Assembly: GCF_014066305.1 (NCBI RefSeq)
Contig: NW_023501050.1
Span: 558,001-622,000 of the forward strand
Direction: 5' to 3'
Length of the DNA stretch: 64,000 nt
DNA from: Letharia columbiana
Lineage: Eukaryota > Ascomycota > Lecanoromycetes > Lecanorales > Parmeliaceae
In this document: piece by piece, positions 46,290 to 58,031 of the stretch
Layout: each line of letters opens with the position of its first letter
How positions within the stretch are numbered: the first letter of the stretch is position 1
The notes under the pieces: generated by a model
The model's database searches: none
The model's input: only the letters and a program-made list of their open reading frames with translations
Told to the model about the DNA's origin: nothing
Program-made: the position numbers and the translations under genes

Positions 46290-48728
46290 TCAGGAAACCA
46301 TGACAAATTGTCCATAACCCGGCACGCCCCCACAAGTCACATAGATCACATACGGCCCTGGCTGTGCAAGATTTCGATTTGGTGGCATCGTAGCGGTCAG
46401 TTTTTGGCCCGTCGCACCAGCCACGTAACCAGTGGTGTCAAGGAACAGCATGCGGTGATTCATGTGCAAGCTATGCGTCACATAACCCCCATGATACAGC
46501 ACGACCGCACAAGCCGTGTTCCCGCCAGGCGCTGTAAATGAGACTGCGAATTCACTGCCGTCTGCTGTAAGGGTGGTGGAGGACAGGACGATATCTGTTG
46601 GGCGGGTGGGATTGTTTTGCAAGTAGGGAGGCGTGTAGATCTCCACACGGAACTCTGTCACGTAGTCTTCCGACGGGGTTTGGTTGGGGACTGGGGTTAG
46701 AACCGGCTGTTGGACTGGGTTCGAGCCGGCAACCATGAGTGTACCGTCGAGCAGGAGAAGAGCCACGGAGTGATACAGACGTGCAATTGTGGACTTGGCA
46801 CCGGTCGAAAAGCGTGAACCCACGGGCTTGGAAGGATCATAGATTAGAGCTTCGAGGGTTGGGTCAGTGGCCAGACCGAATCCTTGGGCTCCTTGACCGC
46901 AACCATTGACCCAGACGACAGTTCCGTCGGGAAGCAGAGTGCCTTCTACCATACCTCGGCCTTCGGGCATTGACTCCATCTCCCACGTAGGATTGGTTGA
47001 CAGGGGCTGAATGACACCGCAGCTGGGGTCTGTTGGACTTGTAATATCTTGATAAGCTCCTCCACCGCAGACCACGATCTCAGGTGCCCATCCATTCGAG
47101 CTTGATAATGGGAGAAGCACACTGCCACCTGTGTTTGGATACGTGCGGAACTCTCCTTCCAGATCTGGGAGGGTAGTGACAGTCTGGTTACCGGCCACGT
47201 TAAAGATCTCAGCAGACTTAGAGACGAAGATGAACAGGTTGCCATTGTTCAAGAGGTGGACGAACGGATACATGTAGTAAGGCTGATTCTTCTCTAAGAT
47301 AGCCAACGGAATGCTTTCACCGCTCGAAAAGCCGTCGGCATTCAAAATCTCGTAAGTCGGGTTATTGTTGGCAGGAACTGTAGGGTCAAGTCCATTGAGG
47401 CTTCCAGAAGCCACGAATATACTGCTATCGGGCATGGTCTGTGCTGTGGCATACCATCTCGCACTCGACAACTTGTTGCCAGGCTCGGCCCAATTTGCTC
47501 CATTCAAACTTGCATCAGTCGCAGAGCGCGTGAGATATCGAATGGCTGTGAACCCATCTCCAACGGTGGGATCAATGAAACTGAGAGGTGCATTGCCACC
47601 GAGGGACACCCAACGTCCATCGGCTAGGAAAGCGCCGCCGGAGCAGAAAGCATTGGTCTGAATGTTGGGTTAGCCACCATAATGTTGATCAAGGGTGATT
47701 GTACCCACGTAGTACTGAAGTCCTACAGCTTTATTCGTTTCAGGGTCATATTCTGCGGAGTAGGCATATTGGCCGTCAGGAAGCTTAAGCTGAGTGTAAT
47801 TTTCCACCTTGTCAAGGAAAATCACTCGCCCGTTCGGCATCAGACCTGCATGCATAGCTGGCACGCCGGATTCACCAACAATATTGAAGAAACCTGCATT
47901 CGGAGACGCGGGAGCAGGAGATGGGCCTGGTGCAGGGACTTCGGGAGGACCTGAGCACGGCCCGCTTTGACATCCACTGCCGCAATGAGCAGTTGTGTTC
48001 CCACAGAACTAGAAAATGTTAGCGATAGAGCCATGAGAACGGCAGACTTGAGCAGTTACCCCGTAAAGAGAACAACAAGGACCGTTTGGCCAGTCACCAC
48101 AAACGGTGTTCCCATTTCCAGCGCCACAAGTACCATCAGTAGTATCACCGCCATTTGCAGGCGCACTCGAAGGCGAGCCCAGCACAGGCTCTTGGGTACC
48201 CGACGCCGCTGCAGCCGTAGTGGACGTTCCAGTGTCGCCCCCAGTACCACCGGCAGCGCCATCACATCCACTTTGGCAGCCATCCCCACAATAAACAGTG
48301 GTGTTACCACACCATCCGTACTGGGAGCAGCAAGTTCCGTGATAGTTGGCGGCGTCAGGATCGCAAAGGAGGCCACCGTGCGATGGTCCACAGCTGCCGT
48401 CAGTAGAGTAAGCTCGAGGAACGAGGTCTTGAAGGGAACGAGGTTTGTAGTGCTGCATTAGCTTATGAGCATCGTGTCTGAAGAAATCTGGAGACGAATG
48501 GAGAGGCGCTTTGAGGCAGCTGGAACAAGTCAGTACCAAGGCTGGCATGCCATGCGACTGTTGGTAGATAGCTCACGTCATATCATCGGCGCAGGACATG
48601 CCGCTCAAACATGCAACCGAGCCAGGAAGAGAAGCGTCACAGGATAAGTCAACTTTGTAATTGACGGGGATATTGGCCATGACTCGCCGGAGGCAGAGGC
48701 CGATCGAGAGGGCAAGTGACGTCTTCAT
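46290..48728 (-). CDS. Secreted chitin-binding glyoxal oxidase (copper radical oxidase, AA5-type), 759 aa
   Basis: Exons 48728-48577, 48519-48060, 48008-47709 and 47657-46290 give 2280 nt. Start [13 protein letters not shown] is a signal peptide. Two hevein-like CBM18 modules follow: one starting [10 protein letters not shown] (about residue 94, with CCSQYGWCG), the other [10 protein letters not shown] with CCSLYG/FCGNTT joined across an intron. A Pro-rich linker leads to the glyoxal oxidase domain ([44 protein letters not shown]) and the C-terminal DUF1929 part. Copper/radical residues visible are Tyr-His in [14 protein letters not shown] and His in HSLHMNHRM. Intron 47658-47708 removes an apparent in-frame stop. 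The enzyme oxidises small aldehydes to acids, releasing H2O2 at the chitinous wall or substrate. Confidence 0.93.
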
Positions 48729-50148
48729 AGTGAATGACCTTTTGTTCTTTTGGATGTGCGGTTTGATGGCAGATTATCAAGGTGAAGGTGAAGATGTAGA
48801 ATGATTGTCAATTGGAAGTGAACATGAATTATAAGGTCGGAACGAAAGACCTCGGTCTACTTTACTCCGGATTTTGGCCAAGTATCGGCAATGTGGTATC
48901 AGATCTGGTCGCTCGTCCTCGAGGTAATTATTACTTTATAGTCCCTCGTGGCCGGGTAAGATCCGGATTTGGAACGGATGTGAATTAGATACTACCTCGT
49001 TCCCTTCCAAAGAGCAAATCAAGATCCCCTTTCGATGCAGCAGGTAGAATCTCAATCAAACGAGTGTCGGCTTCTCAGATGATATAGTACCGCCTAGGTC
49101 TCAATTTCTTGCAAAGAGCGGATGGTGACCAAAGATGTCAAAAGTGAGGAAAAGGAACGGATCATACCTACATAAGTAAAAAGAATAGCTCAACCTCCTA
49201 AAGTATCATTAAGTGCATCTTCATTACTGGCTCGACTGGACAGAGATTGCCATGGGCAACACATGCTCCCACACATTGATTCAGTGGCTATTTTGTGCTC
49301 ACCGCTTCCCTGTTTTTTGGCGCGGCTGCATGCACTCGAGAAAAGCCCGCCGTGGCAAATACGAGGGGGTGCAGATATCAACGTCCAATAGGCGTTTACT
49401 TGAATCATCGTTTAGCCTATAGATGCGTGTTCGCGCTCCTCTCGAATGCACAGGCATGTCGCATCTAACGGCATCTGCTGCCGCGCGACTGAAATACCTA
49501 GCTTCGTAGCGAGACTTGGGAATTGCTCCTTCAGGTCAACAGCCTGTCTGTCCAAAGGTTTCAATTACGTACGTTAGAGTGACCGTTATGATTCAACGCT
49601 CCATGCCGGCCTCCTTTTGCGCTGGTTTTGGGGACGGCATCGCATGCTGTATCGTGCGCTTCACATCAGGCTTGAGTGCCTCAGGAACGAGAATGCCCTG
49701 CATGCATCTCCATCATTCGGAGCAGGGTTCTCCACAAATGATCTACAGCGTATGACGTCCTGCAGCAGTGCATGAACGAATCAGCGTGCTGAGGTACCTG
49801 GGCTCCCAAGGTTGCAGGAGAAGAGATCAAAGTAAGTGATGCTGGGAAGGACCTCCCGTAATCAACCAATCAACCGCTTGGAATATGCCGATCCCTATTT
49901 TTAGCTCACAGAGCCTTGTAACTGGTCGCTTGAGACGCTGATAGCATCGTCGCTTTCATGCCCCCTTACGCAGGCCTATATTTACACTACGGTACTGCGT
50001 ATCTACTCATATGCTCGAATAGGCTGGCCATTGATTCGGCTCAAAATTGTTGCTGTGGCAAAAGTACCATCCTTTCGGACCAATTCAAACATCCCGTCTA
50101 TTCGTATGGGAACACCCCCTTTCCCCATAAAAAAAAGGCCCCCCCCAA

Positions 50149-50183
<35 letters not shown>

Positions 50184-50273
50184 TTAAACCCCCGGAGGAA
50201 AAAAACCCCCCTTTTTTTTTTTTGGAAAAAACCCCCCCGGGGGAAAAAAAAAGGATGTACACCCCACCATGAT
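48729..50273. other. Intergenic region with homopolymer cluster
   Basis: This is the promoter of the glyoxal oxidase gene and the 3' flank of the acetyl-CoA transporter gene. The homopolymer block (50126-50252) begins only 22 bases beyond the transporter stop codon. No gene seen. Confidence 0.4.
50126..50252. repeat. Homopolymer block (A, C, T and G runs), probable low-quality sequence
   Basis: Successive homopolymers include A9, C8, C33 (50151-50183), runs of A, C and T12-13, A6, C7, G5 and A9, with almost no other sequence. The pattern is unlike any natural microsatellite in the window. Confidence 0.8.
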
Positions 50274-52395
50274 TTAGTTTCTATCCCCACTCCCAAGCCT
50301 CCAAGCTCTCAGAGGCAGCGCCTGCAATTTCAACGCGGCAGGCCTGATATATAACGCAAATGTAATCGCACCAACGATCACGCAAACAACATTGGTGATG
50401 TAGTATCCATCTCGCGAGATATCGCATGTGCCGCCACCGTCGAGACAGCGGTGCTTCTCGACTTCGGCGACGCAGTTGAAGGAGGATGTAATGAGGCCGC
50501 CCTTGAGATCTTTTTCTAGGGGAGGAGAGGTGGGTGGGTGGCAAGTTGCGACGGTGAAATAGTCGACGAATTTGAGGATGAAGAAGCGGGGGAATGTACC
50601 GCCCAGGTTCGAGACACTGACATGAATGTTAGAAGGTGGTTCTGAAAAGATGGCATAAGGAGAGGGTGGGAACGTACGTTGCGAGCAGGGTCATATAGGT
50701 GCCGCCAATGGCTGGATCGGCGATCTTTGCATGGAAAGCTGAGATGGCGACGAACATGACTGTGCTCGTGAAAGTGGAGAAGATGTGTGAGGCGATTACC
50801 GTGAGCAAATACCAAGGCTGTACGCCGTCGGCGGGGAAAATCATGACGACCAGTTGGGCTAGGCAAGCTGCGACAAGGCGGCCAATGAAGGCCCAGCACC
50901 AGACGTGGATTGGGGGATTGGAGGTGGACCAGCGGCCAGCGTAGTAGCCTAGACTGATTTCGAAAGGGAAGTCAATAAGGACTGTGAGAGCCATGTCTTC
51001 TTGACTGAACCCCTTGTCGATGAGCTTGAGGTTTGTGACGGCATCGTTGGCTTGGAAGCCAATTTTGGCGATGAGATGGATTATGATGATGCTTTGTATA
51101 TTCCTGAGTTTAAGGACGCCGAGCATGCTTTTATAGACTTCGAGGATGCCGTCCCTTTCTTTGGTTTTGTCTTCTTTTTTCAGGATGGCGAGACCGAGGG
51201 TTACGAGCAGGTAGCCCCAGCCCCAGAAGGTGAGGTAGCCGCCTAAGGTCATGACGCCTTCAGTGCTGGGCGTAGAGCGGAACCAGCGATTGGCGAAGTG
51301 AGGGGAGTTGAAGGCAAGGAAGACGGTGTAGGAGAGGAAGTGGCCAGCAGTAAGACCGACAGTTTGCGCGGTGGAAGCGTAGGAGAGGTTTTGGGGGGAT
51401 AGCAGTGTGAGAGCCCACCCATCGACGGCAATATCTTGTGTCGCGCACAGGAAGACCAGGAAGAACCACCACCATGTAAATGACCACACGCCTGAGCCAT
51501 CGCTTGCACCGGCAGCAACCATCATTTCTTTGACCCTCCCCCCAAGATATATCATCCCTATACCTGAGCACACCTGAATAGGCATGATCCAACTTTTTCT
51601 CCTTCCCAGCCTCGGACTCCATACTGCATCCACAATTGGACTCCATAGTAGCTTCAATGAATATGGGTACGACGCCAATGTGAAGACCCCTATTTGTCCG
51701 TACGAAAGATGTTGTTTTAGAAGAAAAGGCACAGATCCAGAAGCCAATCCCATGGGTATCCCTTGTAGAAAGTATAGAAGCACTAAGAGTAGGAAATTCC
51801 GTCTATCTTGTCGCGGCAGGTCAAAGAAACTCGAATTCGGATTCGGCGTTAAGGGTGTCTGTGGTGGCTCGTTGTCGAGGGTGAAGCTCTCCCTGCTCAT
51901 AAGATGGGCGGTTTGCGAGGCTGCGGTTGGGGACTCGAGGGACGGGTGCTTCCGCCGCATCTCGAGGTGAGAATCCATATTCCCGTTGGTGTGGCCGTTC
52001 TGGCCACCCGACGACGTCGACGAGGGCTGGTCTGGCTCTTGGAGAGAAGGCTTCTGAGATTTGCGTCCCATTTGAGAGTCGTCTGAGTCTAAGTCGAAGT
52101 TCGATGGGGAAGTCAATGCTCGAGCTTCTTCGCCGTCAAGATTGGCTGTTGAGATAGGTTGCGGAAGTCTTCGGGAGCTCGATCCTGTGCGTGTGTCTGT
52201 TCCCTGCTCTTCACTATTGACCTGTGAGATCTGGCGGCTTGGTTCAGTGAGATCTGGCTCTCGGAAAGATGGTCTGAGCAGCTCTAGTTCTATGCTATTG
52301 TGCGACTGGTTAAATGGTAAAGTAGTAAGTTCCTGTTCCTGCACCTCCGGTTGTAGGATGTTGTAGAGAAGAGTATCGCCTGATAGAGTAGGCAT
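50274..52395 (-). CDS. Acetyl-CoA transporter (AT-1/SLC33A1 family), 686 aa
   Basis: Exon 1 (52395-50678) and exon 2 (50616-50274) are joined across intron 50617-50677 (GTACGT...GTCAG, CTAAC branch). A disordered Ser/Pro-rich N-terminal region of about 190 residues precedes the conserved core: LLLVLLYFLQGIPMGLASGSVPFLL, YPYSLKLLWSPIVD, GRRKSWIMPIQ, FFLVFLCATQDIAVDGWAL and LLSPQNLSYASTAQTVGL. These are the signature blocks of Acatn proteins (PF13000-like). About 11-12 TM segments. The family moves acetyl-CoA into the ER/Golgi lumen for protein or glycan acetylation. Exon 2 supplies NLGGTFPRFFILKFVDYF, a Cys-containing lumenal loop and a last TM. Divergent with the DUF7918 gene. Confidence 0.93.
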
Positions 52396-52864
52396 TCACG
52401 TAGCCAGAGAGATAACCTTTTCGAGCCAGCTCGAAAAGACTCGTGTCTTAGTCATAGCATGCCGTCACAGACAAGGTTAATGGCGGATAGTCGTTGTGGA
52501 CACGATTCTTTTTCCTTCATCACATGACTTCGCGATGCCAAGAAACTGAACGCGCTTACCCTATCGAGAATGGTTACATGTAAGTAAGAACCTCATATCT
52601 CATATGGTCTCCAGCTTGTACATATACATCAGCCTGAATGATCTACACATGTTCGAGGTCTACAGACCCTGCCAAACTGTGATTACGACGCCCAGTTGCA
52701 ATCCAAGTGCTACTTGCCAACGCAAAGTGACTCCAGAATAGTGACTGCAATCTTTACCCGTAACCAACTTCACGCTAGGAGTTACCCGCTACTTCAGGTC
52801 TCCAAGTCAATCACTCTCACAGCTATACCTATATCAACTCTCTTACGCTATCAAGGGATGAACC
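52396..52864. promoter_or_regulatory. Divergent promoter region between acetyl-CoA transporter and DUF7918 genes
   Basis: The two start codons face away from each other across 469 bases, so both promoters must lie here. No TATA box is obvious. The DUF7918 start is in an ACCATGG context. Confidence 0.5.
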
Positions 52865-54048
52865 ATGGATCACTTTCAAGGCATCACTGCTCAGATCATT
52901 TCGAACGGACAGGTCCTGGACTTTTACGATGATCCTGACGCACCTGAAATTCCAGAGAGTCGTGCGCGCCACCACTACGTTGAAGCGGTAGCTGGGTCCA
53001 CTTTTCAGGTGAAAGTGAACCTGACACACCGGTTCAACTCCTGCGGAATGAAGGCTGAGGATGCTGTCAAAATCTCGGTCGTACCTGATGGTAACAATCG
53101 CGGCGGGCGGGCAATTAAATATACCAAGAAACTTCTTCGGGAGAGTTTCTCACGGGTGTATCTCCGCAGTCATACTTTCACGGGTCCCAAGCACTTCTGC
53201 AAAGAGACTGGACAATGGATGCAGAGTGACTATTCCTTTGGCAATCTCGTCCTAAGTATACTATGTCTTTCAGTCTCAATTAAATATCACAATTAGTCTG
53301 ACGCGACCCCTAGAAGAGACCCCAGATCCTGGTTTTTCCGTCAAACAAGCTGAGGACCTCGGCAAAATACAAATTACTGTCGAACGCATCAAGGTGGAAG
53401 AGCGCCAAGTGGCGTACGTCCCGAGTACGATACCTATTGAAACGATAAACGAGGTCCCGGAGAAAGCATTGAAAGGACGGTCCATTGAGACTACCGTCAG
53501 GTAAGGCGGGCCAGGGAAACCTCTATGGTGTTGACACTGAGAAGACCTAATTTAGATTGGCAAATACCCGTCCTACTTCCGCTTCCATTCATTCTCACAT
53601 TTCTAAAAGCATCAGTGGGGAAGCGGGAAAGCCTGTGGTATTCAACATATACTACAGATCAAGACGTAGGTACCATCTCTTGGGTTGTAAGATGCCCAAT
53701 CCTGATCTTCAAAGGTGCCTTGCAGATGATGGGATGCATTCCACGAAGCCCTTCCCCAGAATCCCAATCCCCCGATGATGATGCCACCGCTCCCGAACAT
53801 GCACTCCGAGAAGTGCGAGACCTCCGCGTGAGTCCAATGTCTGAGCTTCGAATCGAACGGGAACTGATACGGCTACCCTCGTACAGGCTCGGCTTGCTCT
53901 CTTAGAACGTGGCCTCAACGTCAAGTCCGAATCGTCGAGTGCTGCCACGGGAGTCAAAAGGGAACGCGAGGAAGAAGGCAACGAAGGGTCCCGTCAAAGA
54001 CGTCGGACTACCGTCAAGATTGAGCATGTCGATCTTACTGACGACTAG
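52865..54048 (+). CDS. DUF7918-domain protein of unknown function (320 aa)
   Basis: Five exons: 52865-53255, 53314-53500, 53556-53665, 53715-53827 and 53887-54048, total 963 nt. The first intron is placed at 53256-53313 because only that acceptor (CCCCTAG, with CTGAC branch) keeps the frame. It joins SFGNLVL to ETPDPGFSVKQAEDLGKI. The family pattern is MDHFQGITAQIISNGQ, FQVKVNLTHRF, FCKETGQWMQSDYSFG, LGKIQITVERIKV, then after the last domain RRALQMMGCIPRSPSPE, a typical end of the DUF7918 region in fungi. The C-terminus is charged (KREREEE, RQRRRT) and closes with VKIEHVDLTDD, a likely SUMO-interaction-type motif. Nuclear or cytosolic; role unknown. Confidence 0.85.
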
Positions 54049-54411
54049 ATCGCGTTCGAGAGAGTTGCATCCATATGATATGATACAACGTGAACTTCGC
54101 ATTACGTCGTTGGGCGTCGATGGCATACCCAATCCAAGGCGTGTAGATGGGTAGCAGAGCTCAGCGAACGATCGCGGCGAGCGTGAGATACCCAATCCAT
54201 AGCATCTAGATGGGCAGCAGAGTTTGACAAATGGATCGGCATATCGGTGGCATAACCAGTCAATTGCGTGTCAGACAGGCGACAGAGCTTAGCTGTTCAT
54301 CAGTGGAAGGGAAATGTCACACGACTAGTGAATAAATGGTGATTCCTTAATATGTTGAAGATGTTCAAGACAACATCGTGACTGGCATTACTCACTGACG
54401 CCCCAATAAAT
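54049..54411. other. Convergent intergenic region with a 63-bp imperfect tandem repeat
   Basis: The DUF7918 gene and ATG29 converge here. The main content is the repeat at 54117-54300. Confidence 0.5.
54117..54300. repeat. Three diverged copies of a ~63-bp tandem repeat
   Basis: The words ATACCCAATCC, then TAGATGGGTAGCAGAG, recur with spacing of 63 and then about 64 bases (cores at 54124, 54188 and 54251). The third copy is the most diverged (ATAACCAGTC..., GGCGACAGAG). Confidence 0.7.
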
Positions 54412-55932
54412 TTATAGATACCTCGATCTCAGAGCCTGACTAATCGTACTCATCCTACTCGCCACACTTCCATGCGTCATCTCATTCGCCAAATGTTCCT
54501 CCAACGCACTCTGTGTCACGCTCGCCTCATCTAACTCGCTAAAACTGCTTCCCATACTTGGCGTCCCTTCACTCCCTTCCTTCGCCATACGTCTCTGCCT
54601 AGGCGAGAGCGTTGAGAGAGCGTTATGCTGTGGCGGTCGGTTCTGCGATTGGGACTGTGATTGCACAGACGATGAGGATGAGTGGGCAGTCTGTGGTAGG
54701 TTTGAGGCTTTGGGTTTTGTAAGGGTTGCGGGCGGCGACCTGCGTGAGGTTGGTCGCTTTGGAGATATTTTGAGGGTGGAGCTGGGGTCTGTAGGCATTG
54801 GTGGTGTGAAGGGACGAGCGTCTGAGAAGGGAAGAAAGGGTGGAGAGTCCTCGTCTTCCTCATCTGCATCGGACAGAGGGTTGAGGGGAGCTTTGGAGGA
54901 GGAGTACCGTGGTCGACGGGCAAAGGCTCGGCTGCGAGACAACGGGTGGGGAGCATCATCGGATGAAGAAGAGGAAGACGAGTCGCTGGCTATGGCCGAA
55001 GGGCTAGCTTCCCTGCCAATCGGACGCTGCTGTTGTTTTGGAGATGCTTCAATAGATCTGCCAGAATTTTCGCGACTCCGGGCTCGCTGGGCAAAAGAAG
55101 AATGTCTTTCAGTAGGCGTTCGTGGCGAAGCAGGGATTTGAGTGACAGTATGGGTTGAGGCTGTTCGAGACATTGGGACTAGGAACCTAATGAGCAACGG
55201 TAGTGATGGGAAGAACAAGGAAACATACGTCGTGCTGCTCGTGGAAATACTGTACTTGCTTCACCATGAGAGGTTGTTCGCTCTTTCGCTCTATGTGATA
55301 GTGAAGTCGGTACTCGCGATCCTGTGCGGGATCAGCAAGAGTGAAGCTGGAAGTCGAACGTTCCATACCTCCACTGCCTCCTCTGGTCATGGCGTATCCT
55401 CCTACCGTACCGCTACCCGATACAGAGCCGGGTGTTGGTGACGCACCCGACGAGAGCCTATTGGCTTTTTGCAAACCAGCTCTGACCTGGGACAGCTGTC
55501 TTTCGTAGAGCAGTGCTGCCTGTTGCGATAGGAAGGTAAGGGATACATTGAATCGCTCGGCGCTAAAACAACAAATCAGTACTGGCCCTTTCGATGGTGT
55601 CTTGAGGCTTAGGTTGACACACGTTGCGTGCCCTTCATTACCAGTCAGCACCCGCCCAACGCATTTGCATATCCACAAATCTCACAGTCTATGTCTCGCC
55701 CCTTGGCTGTAGCTTTCGATAGCAGATCAGAGAGCTCTCGATCTTTCTTCCCATTCCACTCCACCTGCTATGCATTAACCCTGTTTGTGCCATATCGCGA
55801 GACTGGGAAGCTCACGCTTGGTGGATCAACAAAGTCGCCTCGAGGGAATGGAAGGCGAACGAAGACTGTGTAGTGGACATAATCTGGTTCGGTTGGTGAT
55901 TGTGGCAGGTCTTGATCTAAGTGTTGAGCCAT
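54412..55932 (-). CDS. ATG29: Autophagy-related protein 29 (Atg29), 430 aa, with a 10-nt microexon
   Basis: Five exons: 55932-55816, 55764-55686, 55632-55623 (10 nt), 55562-55251 and 55186-54412; total 1293 nt. Start MAQHLDQDLPQ. The conserved domain reads HYTVFVRLPFPRGDFVDPP, VEWNGKKDRELSDLLSKA, GRDID-WHAT-AERFNVSLTFL, SQQAALLYERQLSQVRAGL, which is the Atg29 N-terminal domain. WHAT comes mainly from the microexon, which is needed to keep frame between the flanking introns. A long Ser/Pro-rich disordered tail follows, including MSRTASTHTVTQ and an acidic DADEEDEDS, and ends SRMSTISQALRSRYL. Atg29 works with Atg17 and Atg31 in the phagophore assembly scaffold during starvation-induced autophagy. 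Confidence 0.9.
55623..55632 (-). other. 10-nt microexon of ATG29
   Basis: Sequence GGCACGCAAC on the minus strand is flanked by GTGAGA...AATGAAG (55633-55685, CTGAC branch) and GTGTGT...TTTTAG (55563-55622). Without it the exons do not join in frame. Confidence 0.7.
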
Positions 55933-56698
55933 ATGTCGCGAGGAAGAACCATATGTGTGCCTGGATCGACATGAAGGATGGAAGGGATGGAAGTGAAGCA
56001 TCGAAGGATGCATGGGCTCGGGACCAGATCCCTGCAGCAGCAGCTTCCTTCGGCTCCACACGGGAGCTAAACTCAAATTGTATCCTAGCTAGTGGCTATC
56101 TGTTGGCGACTAAGGTACGAGTGAACATGAAACGCATATGTGCTCATTTTAGCAACAATCAAAGTTATAATAAGTTGGGGGCCTAGTACTTCATAAGAGC
56201 ATCTGCTTGTATCCACTCAGCTACATACCTTCGAGCTCAAAACACGAGACGAAGACTTCTGATCCAATTCGCACTAAAGTGACAGTCACTAAGCTTAAGG
56301 CTACGCATCTGTAACATGCAACGCTAAGTCTTGAAATCGAGCATATGATTTCGAGAGCCCGTTCTGGTTATCATTGGGCTGCCCGATGAGACTTCTTGCC
56401 AAATGAGACTCATTAACAGCGCGATTGTTGTACTTTGTGTTCTACAAGATCGGCAATCTAGAGTTGTCTGAGCTCGGATTTCGACGACTGGAAGTGTAGT
56501 TGACGTATCCTAAAGAAAGCTTCATTGATACAAATGTTTACAGTTACATCACAGGGACGACATGAATGAGAACGACGAGGAAGATATCGAGCCACTGCGA
56601 TACCAGCCCGGAACCTATGAGTATGGGGAAAGAAATCAGGCAACACGCAAAACCATGTAAACGCCAAAGCTTCTTGCTTCTCTGCCGTATGAAAGCAA
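55933..56698. other. Intergenic region
   Basis: Promoter of ATG29 and 3' flank of the rhodopsin-domain gene. Open frames on both strands are short and overlapping. Confidence 0.4.
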
Positions 56699-58031
56699 TC
56701 AAATCTTCTCCGAGGGCGAGACTTCCCGAGTCTGACCATGCTCAAGATCCCCAAGTACACCAATGTGCGCAAATTTCCTCGACTGACTTGGGTCAGAGGG
56801 GGTCTGCTGTAGGTTCAAGCTTGGATCAGAACCCGGACTGGTCTTCATTCCGCTTTCTCCTGACCCGGAGCCGAATTTGCCAGTGGCGCGACTAAACAAG
56901 GGACGCGTCGTAGGCAAGCAGGCGCTGACAATGGCAATGCATAGTTCGACCATTGTCCAGATATTGACAGGGACATCGGACCCTTAGGAATTTGTCAGAG
57001 TAGATTGCACATTGAGATCGAGAAAGGCAGAGCTTACAGCTGGGGTCTGCATGAGAGAGCTCGTGGATGACAATGCACCTATAGATGCTGGCAAAACAGA
57101 CGCTGTGCGCCATTAGCCTGCTTTTGTAAAAGGCATTAAATCGGTACTTACAAACCACCAAGAAGGAACATGCCCATGATTTGGATCTTCTGCTTCGTGG
57201 GCTTTTGCAGCGCATACAGTAAGGGCATTGGCAAAATCAAGATTGCAAAGTCAGTCAGGACGTTGAAGGCCGCGATGATGGTCGCTCCGATATCAGTATT
57301 GATGCAATAGTGTTTGACCAAAGGGTTCCAGTTGGAGTCAATCGGCATACACTGGAAGATGGCTGCAAAGACCTGCGTGATACTGTAGCAAGCAACGAAG
57401 ATGCCGACTACCCATAGAATGATGACGAAGTTGCGGCTGACGAAGAAAACTCTCTTGTATAAGTACAAGATTGAAGCTTTGATGGTGAACATAGCAAAGT
57501 TATAGATGACTTCGGCGGAAATAAGCACCTTTGAAGATATCAACATCCGACATTTGCCCAATTCTGATACTCAGTACGAGATTTTGATGGCATACCTGAG
57601 CGAAGCCTGCGGGATTTTTGAGAAGGATCAGATGTTTCCCAGACCCGAAATGTAAACCTAATCCAGAGATTCAACACATGTCTATAGAAGTAGTACAGGG
57701 GATTGCCCACCAACGCAATCACATATGAGAATGCCGAGTGTAAAGAGCTGCAGATTGACACCATCAGTGAACGGCTTTGGATACAGGTAGCCGTTAAGGC
57801 AAGATCGAGAGCTCGACGAAATGGGTATGGTCTTACCAGCCCAGCAACAATTAGCCAATCATCTGCTTCATATCTGATCTTGCTCGACCGACGAGAGAGG
57901 AATCTTAAGAGAACAGCAGCACAAGCAATGGGAAAGCAAATGGCATTCGTTGCAATGATATTGGGGACTTTGTTATCAGAGATGTGTTTTTCCTGATACA
58001 GGATCTCTGCTGGGGAGGGCATAGAAGCCAT
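56699..58031 (-). CDS. Fungal rhodopsin-domain (Pth11-related, 7-TM) membrane protein, 339 aa
   Basis: Six exons: 58031-57837, 57747-57711, 57657-57596, 57528-57152, 57102-57038 and 56982-56699, total 1020 nt with consistent phases. The start is MASMPSPAEI. The blocks follow the fungal rhodopsin-domain family (PF20684-like): FPIACAAVLLRFLSRR, YEADDWLIVAGL, the loop FGSGKHLILL, VIYNFAMFTIKASILYLYKRVF, CMPIDSNWNP with Cys, CINTDIGATIIAAFNVLTDFAILILPMPLL, then FVCFASIYRCIVI, HADPSWSDVPVNIWTMVELCIAIVSACLPTTRPLF. No N-terminal CFEM domain. The short cytoplasmic tail is Ser/Pro-rich. The substrate or signal is unknown. Exons 2, 3 and 5 are small. Confidence 0.88.

Noticed and set aside
47658..47708. 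Apparent in-frame stop codon in the glyoxal oxidase
   Set aside because: A normal 51-nt intron (GTGGGT...TTCAG with a CTAAC branch site) covers it and joins YY to TNAFCSGG in phase 0, as expected for the family.
50003..50354. Proline- or glycine-rich open frames over the homopolymer block
   Set aside because: They are produced by the C and G runs.
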